Assembly (NCBI GenBank): GCA_900555465.1
Contig: USLE01000113.1
Coordinates: 1-5,436, forward strand
Length of the DNA: 5,436 nt
Reading direction: 5' to 3'
From: an uncultured Butyricicoccus sp.
GTDB taxonomy: Bacteria; Bacillota; Clostridia; Oscillospirales; Butyricicoccaceae
Shown here in pieces: positions 5,254 to 5,436 of the stretch. A model generated the notes under the pieces. It made no database searches. It was not told where the DNA came from and worked only from the letters and a program-made list of their open reading frames with translations. Numbering within the stretch: position 1 is the stretch's first letter; each line of letters opens with the position of its first letter. The translations under genes and the position numbers were made by a program.

Positions 5254-5436
5254 TTACTTCACATTTTTCATGGTCAGCGCAATGCGGTGGCTCTTGGGGT
5301 CGACCGACAGCACGGCCACCTCCACGATATCGCCTACGGTCACGACCTCGGACGGGTGCTTGACATACCGGTTGCAGAGCTGGGAGATATGCACCAGCCC
5401 GTCCTGATGCACGCCGATGTCCACAAACGCGCCGAA
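5254..5436 (-). CDS. tex: Tex-like S1-domain RNA-binding protein, 3' end only
   Basis: The frame enters from the right edge on the - strand and ends at TAA (5256-5254), giving the last 60 residues. They form most of an S1 RNA-binding fold: FGAFVDIG at 1-8, then [10 protein letters not shown] (11-20), [16 protein letters not shown] (31-46) and the closing strand RIALTM (51-56). [18 protein letters not shown] and the following RYVKHP spacing are very like the C-terminal S1 domain of Tex (YdcI/YhgF type), a nucleic-acid-binding protein acting with the transcription machinery. Other S1 proteins, such as polynucleotide phosphorylase or ribosomal S1-like factors, are possible but fit the GVHQDGLVH wording less well. 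The protein stops only four residues after the last S1 strand, as in short Tex forms. It is convergent with the VanZ operon, and its start and main domains lie outside the window. Confidence 0.8.
   Translation of the reverse strand, partial: FGAFVDIGVHQDGLVHISQLCNRYVKHPSEVVTVGDIVEVAVLSVDPKSHRIALTMKNVK

Overview
The window looks like chromosome from a fairly high-GC, Gram-positive-type Firmicute, most likely a gut Clostridia member of the Oscillospiraceae or a close relative. The reasons are strong AGGAGG-type ribosome binding sites, tightly overlapping genes, a YtrA-type GntR regulator with its ABC transporter, a VanZ-like gene, and GC-rich intergenic repeats beginning CCGTAGGG. The taxon is an inference from style, not from a marker gene.

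Layout. (1) Positions 1-315 hold the 3' end of a DUF308/HdeD-like membrane protein on the + strand. (2) A near-perfect A-rich/U-rich hairpin at 320-359 ends this gene and, in the other direction, ung. (3) ung (uracil-DNA glycosylase) lies on the - strand at 362-1036. (4) A compact divergent control region at 1037-1179 holds back-to-back extended -10 promoters for ung and for the operon to the right, plus an inverted repeat that fits a YtrA-type operator. (5) A four-gene + strand operon fills 1180-5069: a YtrA-subfamily GntR repressor, an ABC ATPase, a 704-residue ABC-2-type permease with nine predicted membrane helices and a C-terminal domain of about 320 residues predicted to be outside the cell, and a VanZ-family membrane protein. 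Every junction overlaps (ATGA, 26 nt, GTGA). (6) A hairpin terminator at 5098-5127 and two GC-rich hairpin repeats fill the convergent gap. (7) The 3' end of a tex-like S1-domain gene enters from the right edge on the - strand (5254-5436).

How it works together (inference). The GntR protein probably binds the inverted repeat at the transcription start of its own operon and keeps the transporter and VanZ-like gene low until an envelope-related signal relieves it. The ATPase would power the permease from the cytoplasmic face, and the permease's large outer domain could sense or handle an extracellular ligand. The VanZ-like protein, from a family known from low-level teicoplanin resistance, points to cell-wall glycopeptide or lipid stress as the theme. 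The operon is the most interesting content here. Its parts belong to known families, but the outer domain of the permease, its pairing with VanZ and the operator layout deserve checking. I see no CRISPR array, tRNA, rRNA, insertion sequence or phage gene.
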